Assembly: GCA_963816725.1 (NCBI GenBank)
Contig: CAWFMC010000016.1
Location: 1-64,000 of the forward strand
Source of the DNA: CAVSUB01 sp963816725
GTDB lineage: Bacteria > Acidobacteriota > Vicinamibacteria > Vicinamibacterales > 2-12-FULL-66-21
Direction: 5' to 3'
DNA: 64,000 nt
This document shows positions 52,088 to 61,576 of the stretch, one piece after another. A program made the position numbers and the translations under genes. The notes under the pieces are model-generated. The model was not told the DNA's origin, made no database searches, and worked only from the letters and a program-made list of their open reading frames with translations. Positions within the stretch are counted from its first letter, which is position 1, and each line of letters opens with the position of its first letter.

Positions 52088-52539
52088 CTGACGTTCTCCT
52101 GCGAAGCGGCGCGGAGCGCGTGACGCACGCTCCCGAGCCAGTCCAGTTCCTTCTGTTCCCGCCGCCGTTCTGCCAGCATCCAGGCCTCGTGCAGACGGCC
52201 CCGCAACCGTTCGAGCACCCGCACGTCGCGATGCGTCGCGTGCAGCCTCGCGACTGCCGCGTCGACTGCCGCCTGCCGCTCCAGGACCATCGCCCCACGC
52301 CGCTCGATCTCGTGGCGCTGACGAGTGATCCAATTGCGATACCAGATGCTGAGTCCTGGATCGCTGACGGCCGCAGCGCCTCGCGCAAGCGTCGCCTCGA
52401 GGGCGGCCAACGAGTCCTGCAGCGCCCGCTCGGAGCGGTCCAGAGCCGCGCGTGCTTCGCCGAGGGCTCGCGTCGCCACTTCCTCGGCGCGGAGCCGCAT
52501 GTCCAGCGCCGCCGCCGCGCGAAACCTGAACCCTGCCAT
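52084..52539 (-). CDS. fliJ: export protein FliJ
   Basis: 151 residues, a helical hairpin: FRFRAAAALDMRLRAEEVAT, RQRHEIERRGAMVLERQAAV and VRVLERLRGRLHEAWMLAER. Called by coiled-coil structure, length and position directly after fliI. FliJ is the stalk in the FliI hexamer. Confidence 0.8.
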   Translation of the reverse strand: MAGFRFRAAAALDMRLRAEEVATRALGEARAALDRSERALQDSLAALEATLARGAAAVSDPGLSIWYRNWITRQRHEIERRGAMVLERQAAVDAAVARLHATHRDVRVLERLRGRLHEAWMLAERRREQKELDWLGSVRHALRAASQENVR

Positions 52540-52554
52540 GGATGCCTCCCCGAG

Positions 52555-53865
52555 CTATATCGTTTGCAGCTCGGCGATCGATTCGGCGAGACCGACCCTC
52601 AGGTCGGCGGGCTGCTTCAGAAAGGCCTCAATCCGATCGCGCTTCGCCAGGGCCTCGTCGACGCGGGGATTGCTGCCGGCGAGATACGCGCCGACGCTGA
52701 CGAGATCCTCCGTCTCCTTGATCGCCGACATCCAGTCGCGCACCTGGCCGGCCTTGACCCGATGCTCCACGCGCGTCACGTCCGGCATCGTCCGGCTGAC
52801 GCTCGGCAGGATGTCGATCGCCGGGTAGTGATTGCGGTCGCCCAGCTCGCGCGAGAGCACGATGTGCCCGTCGAGAATGGCCCGGACGCCGTCCGCTACC
52901 GGCTCGGAGTGATCGTCCCCCTCGACGAGAACGGTGTAGAACCCGGTGATGCCGCCGCCCGTGCGGAGATTCCCGGCGCGCTCCAGCAGGCTGGGCAGCA
53001 TGGCGAAGACCGACGGCGGATATCCCTTCGCCGTCGGCGGCTCCCCGGCGGCGAGGCCGACTTCGCGCTGCGCCATCGCGAAGCGCGTGACCGAATCCAT
53101 CATCAGCAGCACGTGCTTGCCTTGATCGCGGAAGTACTCGGCGATGCTGGTCGCCACGAACGCCGCGCGCAGACGGACCAGCGGCGGGCTGTCGGACGTC
53201 GAGACGACGACAACGGAGCGCTTGAGGCCTTCCGGACCGAGGTCGTGTTCGAGGAAGCTGCGGACCTCACGGCCGCGTTCGCCGACCAGCGCGATGACGG
53301 TCACGTCCGCTTCCGTGCCCTTGGCCATCATCCCGAGCAGCGTGCTCTTGCCGACCCCGCTCCCGCCGAACACCCCGATGCGCTGCCCCTTTCCGCAGGT
53401 CAGGAGGGCGTCGATCGCGCGCACGCCGGTACCGAGCGGCGCCGCGATGGGCTCGCGGGCGAGCGGATTGATCGTCGGCGGCTGCAGCGGATACTCGACC
53501 GTCGGGCCAAGCGAGCCCTGACCATCGAGTGGCATGCCGAGGCCGTCGATGACGCGGCCGAGCAGCCCGTCGCCGACCGACGCCGAGGCCACCGTGCCGC
53601 GTGCCACCAGGCGGTCGCCGGGTCTGATGCCGGCGGTGCCTCCGAGAGGGACCGTCAGGAGGGCGCCGTCGCGAAACCCGACGACCTCCATCGGCAGCGG
53701 CGGCAAGCCGTCACGCTGCAGCAGGCACAGCTCGCCGACGCTGGCCCGCGGACCGTTCGACTCGACGACCAGGCCGACGGTCCGCACCACGCGGCCGCAT
53801 AGCGGCAGCGGGTCGGTGCGCAAGACGATGTCCAGATAACGGCCGAGGGCGAAGCCGTCAGCCAC
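52555..53865 (-). CDS. fliI: flagellum-specific export ATPase FliI
   Basis: 436 residues from GTG 53865, an 8-bp overlap with fliH. Walker A IGVFGGSGVGKSTLLGMMAK at about 165, Walker B HVLLMMDSVTRFAMAQREVG, and the C-terminal EIAFLKQPADLRVGLAES-like ending. F1-beta-like fold. The ATG-started extension upstream reads fliH out of frame and is rejected. Confidence 0.95.
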   Translation of the reverse strand: MADGFALGRYLDIVLRTDPLPLCGRVVRTVGLVVESNGPRASVGELCLLQRDGLPPLPMEVVGFRDGALLTVPLGGTAGIRPGDRLVARGTVASASVGDGLLGRVIDGLGMPLDGQGSLGPTVEYPLQPPTINPLAREPIAAPLGTGVRAIDALLTCGKGQRIGVFGGSGVGKSTLLGMMAKGTEADVTVIALVGERGREVRSFLEHDLGPEGLKRSVVVVSTSDSPPLVRLRAAFVATSIAEYFRDQGKHVLLMMDSVTRFAMAQREVGLAAGEPPTAKGYPPSVFAMLPSLLERAGNLRTGGGITGFYTVLVEGDDHSEPVADGVRAILDGHIVLSRELGDRNHYPAIDILPSVSRTMPDVTRVEHRVKAGQVRDWMSAIKETEDLVSVGAYLAGSNPRVDEALAKRDRIEAFLKQPADLRVGLAESIAELQTI

Positions 53866-54580
53866 GGCGATGCGTCTCGAGCGCGGCGAAGCTGCCGGCG
53901 CCGGCGTCGCCGTCGAGCATCGCCTGCGCCAGTTCCTGGAACTGCGCGTCGATGGTCGCGTCGACGAAGCCGAACGGAGACTCGACCAGGCAGCCGCCGC
54001 GTGTGACGTGGGGATCGGCGACGACCGAGACGTGCGCCGCCGCCCACTGCTCCACGCCTCGTCCAGCCAGACGCGCGTGATCCTCAGGGTGGAGGCGGAT
54101 CGTCGCCTGCCGGGCGTCCCCCAGGCGATCGAGCGCGACACGGGTGAGAGCAGTGAAGAGCTCGTCGTCGGCGGCAATCTCGCGGCGTACGATCCGCTTT
54201 GCCAGGGCGAGCGCGAGCTGCACGAGCTGCCGTTCGGACTGGCGCAGCAACGTCTCGCGCAGCGAGGCGAGCTCGTCGAGCGTCTCCCCGAGGCGGCGCA
54301 GCATGGCATCGCCGCGGCGGTTGCCCGCTTCGACGCCGGCGCGCTCGCCCTGGGCGTAGCCCTTCGCGAAGGCATCACGTTCGAGCGCGGCGAAGTGCGC
54401 GTCGTGCTCGCGCGGATCGGGCGCTGGCGGGACCATCGGCGGCGCACCCACCGGCGGCGCTGCGGCGACGAGCGACGGTGCGAACAGCGGCTCGGCAAGC
54501 GGCGGCATCCCGGGCGCGGCGCCGGACCAGGGGAACCGTACGGCCTTCGCCGGATCGATGCGGCTGGCCCTAGGTGACAT
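53858..54580 (-). CDS. fliH: export ATPase regulator FliH
   Basis: 240 residues. A Pro/Ala-rich start, then the GxxxG-type helix AKGYAQGERAGVEAGNRRGD, LVQLALALAKRIVRREIAAD, and a C-terminal domain (VSVVADPHVTRGGCLVESPF, GFVDATIDAQFQELA). These are the FliH/V-ATPase-E-like features. Overlaps fliG by 11 bp. Confidence 0.88.
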   Translation of the reverse strand: MSPRASRIDPAKAVRFPWSGAAPGMPPLAEPLFAPSLVAAAPPVGAPPMVPPAPDPREHDAHFAALERDAFAKGYAQGERAGVEAGNRRGDAMLRRLGETLDELASLRETLLRQSERQLVQLALALAKRIVRREIAADDELFTALTRVALDRLGDARQATIRLHPEDHARLAGRGVEQWAAAHVSVVADPHVTRGGCLVESPFGFVDATIDAQFQELAQAMLDGDAGAGSFAALETHRRG

Positions 54581-55592
54581 AGGGTTCGCCCGCCGCGGCG
54601 CCCGTCTGGAGCAGCCCCTCTTCCTCGAGCTTGCGGGCGACGGCCACGATGTCTTGCTGCGCCTTCTCGACCTCGCGCAGCCGGATTGCGCCGAGCACTT
54701 CCAGCTCTTCGCGAATGAGGTCGCCGGCCCGCTTCGACATGTTCTCGAAGAAGCGGTTGCGGATCTGCTCGGTGGTGCCCTTGAGCGAGATGGTCAGCAC
54801 CTTCTTGTCGGCGCGCTGGATGATCTCGCGGATTGCCGCGTCATCGACCGCGGCGAGATCCTCGAACACGAACATCAGGTTGCGGATCGACACTGCCAGG
54901 TCCGGAGCGTCGCCTTCGATGGCTTCGAGGACGGGCGAGCTGATGCCGCGATCGAGCCGGTTCAGCAGCTCCGCCACCGCGCGTACCCCGCCATAAAGCT
55001 CGTGGGTCCCGCCGCCGAGAGACTTCAGCCGCTGCTCGATCACCGACGAGATGCGGGTGATCACCTCCGGCGAGATTTCGTCGAGGCTGGCCATCCGCGT
55101 GATCACGTCGACGCGGACATCGTCGGGCAGCAGGCCAACCAGCTGGGCGGCCTGCGCTGGCTTCAAGTGCGCGAGGATCAGCGCGATCGTCTGCGGATGC
55201 TCGGCCAGGATGAACTTGGAGAGCTGCTGCGGATCGGCCTTCTCGAGGGCGGTGAAGACGACCGTGGACTCGAAGGACTTCACGAGGCGATCGAGCAGCC
55301 GCTTGGCCATGTCGCTGCCCAGCGACTTGACCAGCAGCTTCTGCGCGTAGTCGATGCCGCCGCGGGCGACATACTCCGCCGCCTGCCACATGTTGTTGAA
55401 CTCGTCGAGGACGTCTTCACCGGATTGCGCGTGGACGCTGCCCATGACCGCCACTTCGCGGGCGATCTGCTCGATCTCGTCCTCGTTGAGATATTTGAAG
55501 ACCTGGCTGACCGACTCCTCGCCGAGCAGCAGTGTCAGCGTCGCGGCCTTGCGTACTCCGGTGAGCGGCACCGGGGCAACCGTCGTGGTCAT
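54570..55592 (-). CDS. fliG: flagellar switch protein FliG
   Basis: 340 residues: N-terminal FliF-binding domain (GVRKAATLTLLLGEESVSQV), armadillo-like middle (EHPQTIALILAHLKPAQAAQ, EQLKSL region), and C-terminal torque domain with MFVFEDLAAVDDAAIREIIQ and the charged helix RNRFFENMSKRAGDLIREEL. The EHPQ motif and torque-helix charges are intact. 1 bp after fliF. Confidence 0.96.
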   Translation of the reverse strand: MTTTVAPVPLTGVRKAATLTLLLGEESVSQVFKYLNEDEIEQIAREVAVMGSVHAQSGEDVLDEFNNMWQAAEYVARGGIDYAQKLLVKSLGSDMAKRLLDRLVKSFESTVVFTALEKADPQQLSKFILAEHPQTIALILAHLKPAQAAQLVGLLPDDVRVDVITRMASLDEISPEVITRISSVIEQRLKSLGGGTHELYGGVRAVAELLNRLDRGISSPVLEAIEGDAPDLAVSIRNLMFVFEDLAAVDDAAIREIIQRADKKVLTISLKGTTEQIRNRFFENMSKRAGDLIREELEVLGAIRLREVEKAQQDIVAVARKLEEEGLLQTGAAAGEPYVT

Positions 55593-55593
55593 G

Positions 55594-57300
55594 TCAGCGG
55601 TTCTCCTGCGAGATCCACATCCGCATCAGGCGCGCGGCGTGCTCCGGCTCTTTCGCGGTCAGTTGGGCGAGGCGTCGGGTCAGCACCGGCAGCTTCATCC
55701 GCTCCGCCGACTTCTCGTCGGCCGCGGCCTCGAGCTGGGCGGCGATCTCCCCTTCCAGATCGCGAACCGTGCGCGCCTGGTGCGGCGGGAGCGCCTGCGA
55801 CTCGACCGGCACCGCAGTGACAGTGGCCCGCCGCATCAGCGGACGGACGAACGTGAAGACCGCGAGTGCGCCGAGCGCGAGGATTCCAAACAGACGGCCA
55901 CCTTCGTAGGCCTGTGGTGCCATACGCTGCCACATCGACGGCTTGGCAGCGACTTCGACCGGGATTTCCTCGAACGGTACGTTCTCGATCGTCAGTTGGT
56001 CACCGCGCGCCGGGTCGAGTCCGACCGCGGCGGCGACGATCGACTGAATCTTCTGCACGTCCTCAGGCCTGCGGGCGCGCGTGGTGTGGGCCATGCTGCC
56101 GTCAGCGCTCTTCGCATCGACGGACTCGTTGTCGAGAATCACCGCGACCGACAGGCGCGCGATCTCACCGCGCGGGCGAATCGTGTGGCGGACCACCTTG
56201 CTGATTTCGTAGTTCGTCGTCTCTGAACCGCGCGACAGCACCGGCACCGCGGGGCCCGCCGCGGCGCTCTGGCCGGCCGGGGGCACCGGTGTTGCCGGGG
56301 GCGTCATGCCGGATTCAGTGGACGCAGCGGCGGCTGCCGTGGCGACCGGCACCGGGCCTGGAAGATTGGCGCGCGATCCGGCGAGGCCCTGCGCGCTCGC
56401 ACCGCCACCGGCAGCGTCACCCGTCGCCTGATGGCTGCGCACCACCGTTCCGTTCGGGTCCCACTTCTCCTCGGTGGCCTCTTCGGTCTGGGCGTCGAGG
56501 CGGACCGAAACGTTCACCCGCGCGCGATCGGCGCCGACCACCGGTTCCAGCAGCGAGGCCACTTTCGTCGTGAGGTCCCGCTCGATCTGCTGCTGCCGTT
56601 CCATCTGCGCGCCGCCGGCCGGCTGGTCGTCCCCCTCGGCGGGTTTCGCGAGAGGACGGCCGAAGCTGTCGAGGATCACCACCGCTTCGGGCCGGAGTCC
56701 TTCCACGCTCGACGCGACGAGGTTGGCGATGCCCTGCACCGTGCCGGCCGACAGCGGGCGGGTGCCGCGAAGCTTGAGGACGACCGATGCCTTGGCTGGC
56801 TGCTCCTTCGACGCAAAGAGTGACGTCTGGGCCATCGCGATGTGCACGCGCGCACCCGCGACCTCGCTGATCGTGCCAATCGTCCGGGCGATCTCGCCTT
56901 CGAGCGCACGGCGGTAATTGACCTTTTCGAGGAACTCGGTGGCGCCGAACGCGGTCCGGTCGAAGATTTCGAACCCGATCCGGCCCGACGCCGGCGTGCC
57001 GCCGGACGTGAACTCCAGCCGCAGCTCGTCGGCGCGCGCGGCCGGCACGCGAATCGAGCGGCCGCCGTTGTCCAGCTGATAGTCGATCTTCTGGGTCTTG
57101 AGCTTGGTGACGATGTCGTTGGCGGCTTCCGGATCGACATCCGCGAAGAGGAGCGTGTACTCCGTGCGATTGAGCCAGTAGGTAGAGGCGCCCATGACCA
57201 GCACCACCATGGCGAAGGCGGCAGCGAGGCTGGCCCGCTGGGGCGCGGACATGGCCCCGCCGAGCTCCTTCAGACGCGCGAGTTGACGGGAGAAATCCAC
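55594..57300 (-). CDS. fliF: MS-ring protein FliF
   Basis: 568 residues with membrane helices near 24-44 (AAFAMVVLVMGASTYWLNRT) and 440-460 (LFGILALGALAVFTFVRPLM). Ring-building motifs between them: VDPEAANDIVTKLKTQKIDY, FGATEFLEKVNYRRALEGEI, RVHIAMAQTSLFASKEQPAK. The cytoplasmic end (MKLPVLTRRLAQLTAKEPEH) binds FliG. Complete. Confidence 0.96.
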   Translation of the reverse strand: MDFSRQLARLKELGGAMSAPQRASLAAAFAMVVLVMGASTYWLNRTEYTLLFADVDPEAANDIVTKLKTQKIDYQLDNGGRSIRVPAARADELRLEFTSGGTPASGRIGFEIFDRTAFGATEFLEKVNYRRALEGEIARTIGTISEVAGARVHIAMAQTSLFASKEQPAKASVVLKLRGTRPLSAGTVQGIANLVASSVEGLRPEAVVILDSFGRPLAKPAEGDDQPAGGAQMERQQQIERDLTTKVASLLEPVVGADRARVNVSVRLDAQTEEATEEKWDPNGTVVRSHQATGDAAGGGASAQGLAGSRANLPGPVPVATAAAAASTESGMTPPATPVPPAGQSAAAGPAVPVLSRGSETTNYEISKVVRHTIRPRGEIARLSVAVILDNESVDAKSADGSMAHTTRARRPEDVQKIQSIVAAAVGLDPARGDQLTIENVPFEEIPVEVAAKPSMWQRMAPQAYEGGRLFGILALGALAVFTFVRPLMRRATVTAVPVESQALPPHQARTVRDLEGEIAAQLEAAADEKSAERMKLPVLTRRLAQLTAKEPEHAARLMRMWISQENR

Positions 57301-57322
57301 GGACGGTGCTGCTTCCTACGGG

Positions 57323-57625
57323 CTAGACGGGGAGGCGCATGACGTCCTGATAGGCCTGCACCAGTTTGTTGCGGACCTGGACGGTGAGCTGCAGCATCAC
57401 GTCGGCCTGCTGCAGAGCGATCATCGCTTCGTGCACGTCGCCGGTGCCGTCCAGCATCTGGCCGACCGCGCTATTGGCCTGCTGATCCGAGACGTTGGTG
57501 GCGTCGAGCATCTTCGTGAGCGAGCTCGAGAACGCCGCACCCGACCCGGGCGCCGGCGTGGCCGCCGCGCTGGTGGACGACGAGAGAGCGGAGACAGCCT
57601 GGCTGGCGATGGCCTCGATCGGCAT
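57323..57625 (-). CDS. fliE: MS-ring-rod junction protein FliE
   Basis: 100 residues. FSSSLTKMLDATNVSDQQAN, then the conserved HEAMIALQQADVMLQLTVQV and RNKLVQAYQDVMRLPV end. Standard length. 27 bp after flgC. Confidence 0.95.
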   Translation of the reverse strand: MPIEAIASQAVSALSSSTSAAATPAPGSGAAFSSSLTKMLDATNVSDQQANSAVGQMLDGTGDVHEAMIALQQADVMLQLTVQVRNKLVQAYQDVMRLPV

Positions 57626-57652
57626 GATGGGCGGTCCTCAGTCGCGACAGAC

Positions 57653-58081
57653 TTAACGGGACAGCTCGAGCGCGCGCTGCAGCATGTCGCGAACGAGATT
57701 GATGGCGGTCAGGTTGGCCTGATACGCGCGGGCCGCCGAGAGCATGTCGACCATCTCCTCCGCCGGCTCGACGTTCGGCAGGGCGACGAACCCGTCCTTG
57801 TCGGCATCGGGATGGGACGGCTCGTAGCGCCTCTTGAACGGTGCTTGATCCTCGACGACCGCGGCCACCCGCACGCCGGTGGCGCCGGCTTCCTGCAGCG
57901 TGCCCTCGAACGGCGTGACCTCGCCGCTCGACAGGACGACGTCGCGGCGGCGATAGGGGCCGCCCGCGCCGCTGCGGGTCGATTCCGAGTTCGCCAGGTT
58001 CGAGACGGCGACTTCGATGCGGGTCCGCTCGGCGTTGAGACCGCTCGCGCTCGCGGCGATGGCGGCACTGAGGCTGGGCAT
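57653..58081 (-). CDS. flgC: proximal rod protein FlgC
   Basis: 142 residues: AIAASASGLNAERTRIEVAV and SNLANSESTRSGAGGPYRRR, a VALPNVEPAEEMVDMLSAAR block, and the AYQANLTAINLVRDMLQRAL end. All are family signatures. 2 bp after flgB. Confidence 0.95.
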   Translation of the reverse strand: MPSLSAAIAASASGLNAERTRIEVAVSNLANSESTRSGAGGPYRRRDVVLSSGEVTPFEGTLQEAGATGVRVAAVVEDQAPFKRRYEPSHPDADKDGFVALPNVEPAEEMVDMLSAARAYQANLTAINLVRDMLQRALELSR

Positions 58082-58083
58082 GA

Positions 58084-58494
58084 TCAGCGTCCTTCACTGA
58101 GCGCGTACCGCACCATGCGGAAGCGCGCGGCGAGCGCAGTCTGCGCCCGGGCGAAATCACCAGCCGCGCCGCTCATCGTCAGCAGCTCGCGGTCGATCTG
58201 CACGTTGTTGCCGTCGCGGCGCGGCGCCAGGCCCTCGACTTCTTGGCTCGAGACCGCCTCGCTGACGGTGCCTTCGAGGTGCCCGCCCGAGGTGCCGGTG
58301 AGCGACAGCGTCCCGCCCATCTGCCGTTCGAGCGCGGCGGTGAAGTCGACGGCCCGCGCGTGATAGCCGGGCGTGTTGACGTTGGCGAGATTGCCGGCCG
58401 CGACGACCTGCTTGGCGGCGGCGATCGACATCTGCCGGCGCAGCGCGTCGATGATGGCGGAATCGCGAATGTCAGCCACGGGCGGAGTCCTCAA
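58084..58494 (-). CDS. flgB: proximal rod protein FlgB
   Basis: 136 residues: RQMSIAAAKQVVAAGNLANV, NTPGYHARAVDFTAALERQM, and the centre GNNVQIDRELLTMSGAAGDF. First gene of the basal-body/hook operon, behind a strong sigma-54 promoter. Confidence 0.94.
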   Translation of the reverse strand: MRTPPVADIRDSAIIDALRRQMSIAAAKQVVAAGNLANVNTPGYHARAVDFTAALERQMGGTLSLTGTSGGHLEGTVSEAVSSQEVEGLAPRRDGNNVQIDRELLTMSGAAGDFARAQTALAARFRMVRYALSEGR

Positions 58495-58560
58495 GAAAAA
58501 CGGGCGCGTGTCGATTGCTGTGAGTGCGCGGGTCAGACGATCCGCGTCCGCAGGCGTTTG

Positions 58561-58576
58561 AGCAAGAAGGGTGCCC
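58561..58576 (-). promoter_or_regulatory. sigma-54 promoter of the flgB operon
   Basis: Minus-strand GGGCACCCTTCTTGCT: GGCAC at -24, TTGCT at -12, exact spacing. It is 67 bp before the flgB start. It should be activated by the NtrC-type protein encoded 0.8 kb away. Confidence 0.75.
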
Positions 58577-58746
58577 GTGAGTCTTGCGACGCGCGGGCCG
58601 CAGCTCTATTCAGAGATCGTCGCGACGCGGCTGCGCCTGCGACCGCTGCACCGACAGCGCTGACCGGTACACCGACGGACCGTCTCGCGCGAGTGTTCTG
58701 TCTGTGATCAGGGAGCGCCGTGCTGCGGCGCACGGCGTGGCTGGTG

Positions 58747-59310
58747 CTACGGGCGGCGGCGGGTCAGCTCGGTGGTGAGATCGCGGATAGCCTGCTCGAT
58801 CGATGAGAGCCGGGCCTCCAACGCGCCGAGGCGGTCCTGCGCGGCGTGCGCGGTTTCGGTCTCGCGTGTGTCGATACGGCGCAGCAATGCGCGGTTTTCG
58901 GCTTCGAGCGCGAGGCGATCCTCGACGCGCGCGAGCAGCACGTCGATCTGCCCGAGCGAGAACGGCTTTGTGAGATAGTCATACGCGCCGAGCCGCACCG
59001 CGGCGATCGCCGAATCGAGCGACGCGTAGCCGGTGATGATCACGACCTGCGTGGACGGACTCGCGGCCCGCGCCGCCTGCAGCACGGCGAGCCCGTCAAC
59101 CCCCGGCAGCGACAAATCAGTGAGGATCAATCCGAACTGGCCGCCGCTGCGTTGAAGCAGTGAGACGGCTGCGAGCCCGTCGCCGACGGTCGCCGTCCGA
59201 TAGCCGCGGGCGCGAAGGTGCTCGCTCAGCAGCTCACGCAGCTCCGGTTCATCGTCTATGACGAGAATCTCGAACGTTTTCGCCGCCGCGTCGCTCCGTG
59301 GCACAGCCAT
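58747..59310 (-). CDS. response regulator with C-terminal coiled coil
   Basis: 187 residues from ATG 59310. The receiver (residues 13-130) is complete: ILVIDDEPELRELLSEHLRA, phosphoacceptor D65 in LILTDLSLPGVDG, T93 region ITGYASL and K115 in YLTKPF. Residues 135-187 form a coiled coil (LEAENRALLRRIDTRETETA), without a DNA-binding or AAA+ domain. It resembles the N-terminal half of an NtrC regulator and lies divergent from one, so it may dimerise with or modulate it. The upstream open-frame extension is rejected. Confidence 0.82.
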   Translation of the reverse strand: MAVPRSDAAAKTFEILVIDDEPELRELLSEHLRARGYRTATVGDGLAAVSLLQRSGGQFGLILTDLSLPGVDGLAVLQAARAASPSTQVVIITGYASLDSAIAAVRLGAYDYLTKPFSLGQIDVLLARVEDRLALEAENRALLRRIDTRETETAHAAQDRLGALEARLSSIEQAIRDLTTELTRRRP

Positions 59311-59403
59311 TGCTGAAACGCTCTCCCGAAGTATCCCCTCCAGGAATCGGCACGCGGCGGCCTGACTTGAATCGACCGCTGCACTGAGGAGACGAGTCCG
59401 AGT

Positions 59404-60810
59404 ATGACCCAACCCACTGCCCCGTCGGTGCTCGTCGTCGAGGATGAAGAAGATCTCCGACAGATGGTGGGAGACTCGTTGCAGGCGGCCGGCTTTGAGC
59501 CCGTCCTCGTCGCCACGGCCGCGGAGGCCATCAGCCGTCTGGACGGATTCGCGTACGACGCGCTGGTCGTGGATTTGCGCCTCCCGGACGCCGACGGCAT
59601 GGATGTCCTGCGGGCGGCGCTGGATCGCTATCCGGCAATCCTCGGGCTCGTGATCACCGGTTTCGGCGGTGTCGAGGACGCGGTCGCGGCGATCAAGCAC
59701 GGCGCGATTGATTTTCTGATCAAGCCGTTCCAGCTTGGCCGGCTCGCCCACATTCTGAGTGCCGGGTTCGACCAGGTGCGGCTTCGCGCGGAGAACGCCG
59801 AACTCCGCGCGCAATTACAGGATCGTTATCGCTTCGACAGTATCGTCGGTCAGAGCAACGCGATGCGGCAGGTTTTCGCCACGCTCGAGCTCGTGGCGCC
59901 GATGAACAGCACGGTTTTGATCTCCGGCGAGACAGGAACCGGCAAAGAGCTCATCGCCCGAACCATTCACCACAACAGTCCGCGCGCGGATCAGCGCTTC
60001 GTGGCGTTCAACGCCGCGGCCATCCCCGAAACGTTGGCCGAGGCCGAGCTCTTCGGGCACACGAAGGGCGCGTTCACGGGCGCGATCAACAGCCGCGTCG
60101 GACGGTTCGAGATGGCCCACCGCGGCACGCTGTTCATCGACGAAGTGGGCTTGATGCCGCTGCCCCTCCAGTCGAAGCTGCTGCGGACGCTGCAGGAGCG
60201 CGAGATCGAGCGCATCGGCGAATCACGGCCGATCAAGTTCGACGCGCGGATCATCGCCGCCAGCAACAACGACCTGCGCAGGATGGTCAAGGAGGGGACG
60301 TTCCGCGAGGACCTGTTCTACCGCCTGAACGTCATTCCGGTCACGCTGCCGCCGCTTCGCGACCGGCGGGAAGACGTACCGCTGCTCGCCCGGCACTTCG
60401 TCCAGAAGTCATGCCGCTCGAACAACCTGCCGCCGAAGACGCTGTCGCAGGACGCGGTGCGGGCCTTGATGAATTTTTCGTGGCCGGGCAACATCCGGCA
60501 ACTGGAGAATGCGGTCGAGCACGCGGTCGCGATGTCCGGCCCGGAGACCTCGATCGCCGCGTCAACGTTGCCGGAAGAATTGCTGGCGCAGGCGCAGACC
60601 GCGATCATGCCGACGGTGTCGATCCCGGACGAAGGGATCAACTTCACCTCCATCGTGTCGCAGCTGGAGCGGGAGCTGATCCTGCGGGTGCTCGAGAAGA
60701 CGCACGGCAACAAGCGTCAGGCCGCGCGGCTCCTCAACTTGAGCCGCACAACGTTCATCGACAAGCTGCAGCGCCTGCATCTGGCCGACGATACGGCCGC
60801 CGCGTCATAG
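59404..60810 (+). CDS. NtrC-family sigma-54 activator (FlrC/FleR-like)
   Basis: 468 residues. Receiver: D57 in ALVVDLRLP, K107 in DFLIKPFQ. AAA+ domain: Walker A GETGTGKE (about 175-182), the sigma-54-contacting loop GAFTGA (222-227), Walker B LFIDEVGL, and the R-finger region DLFYRLNVIPVTLPPLRDRR. C-terminal Fis-type HTH: NKRQAARLLNLSRTTFIDKL. It is the likely master activator of the sigma-54 promoters at 58561, 48764 and 9940. The sensor kinase on the opposite strand overlaps its end by 6 bp. Confidence 0.92.
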   Translation: MTQPTAPSVLVVEDEEDLRQMVGDSLQAAGFEPVLVATAAEAISRLDGFAYDALVVDLRLPDADGMDVLRAALDRYPAILGLVITGFGGVEDAVAAIKHGAIDFLIKPFQLGRLAHILSAGFDQVRLRAENAELRAQLQDRYRFDSIVGQSNAMRQVFATLELVAPMNSTVLISGETGTGKELIARTIHHNSPRADQRFVAFNAAAIPETLAEAELFGHTKGAFTGAINSRVGRFEMAHRGTLFIDEVGLMPLPLQSKLLRTLQEREIERIGESRPIKFDARIIAASNNDLRRMVKEGTFREDLFYRLNVIPVTLPPLRDRREDVPLLARHFVQKSCRSNNLPPKTLSQDAVRALMNFSWPGNIRQLENAVEHAVAMSGPETSIAASTLPEELLAQAQTAIMPTVSIPDEGINFTSIVSQLERELILRVLEKTHGNKRQAARLLNLSRTTFIDKLQRLHLADDTAAAS

Positions 60811-61527
60811 CGGCGCGGCGTACGACGGCAGCGTGAGTTGAAATCCGGTACGGTCCAGCCACTCGAGATCGCCGCCCGCCTGCCGCGCGATGAGGCGCGA
60901 GGCGGTCAGCCCGAGGCCCGCCGATTGCTCCCGGGTCGTCACGAACGGCTCGAAGATCCCCGGATCGCTGGCGGCCCCTGCCCCGCTGTCGCTGACGACC
61001 ACTGCCACCTGGCCGCCCGCGAGTCCGATCGACACCGTTATCGTCTTGGCGCCCGTGGCTCCGGCGAGTGCCTGTTCGGCGTTGACGATCAGATTCAGGA
61101 TCGCTTGCAGGATCGACGGCGCGTCGGCCCGCGTCAGCGCCGCACCATCGGCGGGACGCTCCAGCACCGCGGTGATGGCCGCCCGCTTGTGCTCGTAGCG
61201 ACGTAACTGCACGGCCTGTTCGCAGAGTGCCCCGACGTCGATCGTCCGCACGGCTGGCGGGGCCGCCCGCGCCAGCTCGGACACGGACTGCAGGAGCAGG
61301 TGACCGCGATTGGCGTGCTTGAGGATCGTCTCGACCCGCGCCGCCGCGGCCGGCGGTACGGCCGCCGCGCCGAGCAACTCGGCGGACCCGGCGATCATCT
61401 GGAGCACGTTGTTCATCTCGTGCACGGCGGTGCGCACCGTGTGCTGGACCAGCGTGGCCCGGTTCAGGAGCACGAGCGTATCGTCGGGAATCGCTGAGAT
61501 GTCGTGATCGATGCCGTCGCGAACCAT
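60805..61527 (-). CDS. sensorless histidine kinase (FlrB/FleS-like)
   Basis: 240 residues, cytoplasmic. Phosphoacceptor H in RTAVHEMNNVLQMIAGSAEL (HEMNN box), ATPase N box in AILNLIVNAEQALAGATGAK, G1 VVVSDSGAGAASDPGIFEPF, and G2 SAGLGLTASRLIARQAGGDL. No input domain beyond a 30-residue N-terminus, so it probably senses through protein contacts. It is convergent with the NtrC-type gene and is its likely partner. Confidence 0.85.
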   Translation of the reverse strand: MVRDGIDHDISAIPDDTLVLLNRATLVQHTVRTAVHEMNNVLQMIAGSAELLGAAAVPPAAAARVETILKHANRGHLLLQSVSELARAAPPAVRTIDVGALCEQAVQLRRYEHKRAAITAVLERPADGAALTRADAPSILQAILNLIVNAEQALAGATGAKTITVSIGLAGGQVAVVVSDSGAGAASDPGIFEPFVTTREQSAGLGLTASRLIARQAGGDLEWLDRTGFQLTLPSYAAPL

Positions 61528-61576
61528 GGGGGCGCCGCATTCTAGCGTGATTTCACGATCGGCCCGCGGGGCGGCC

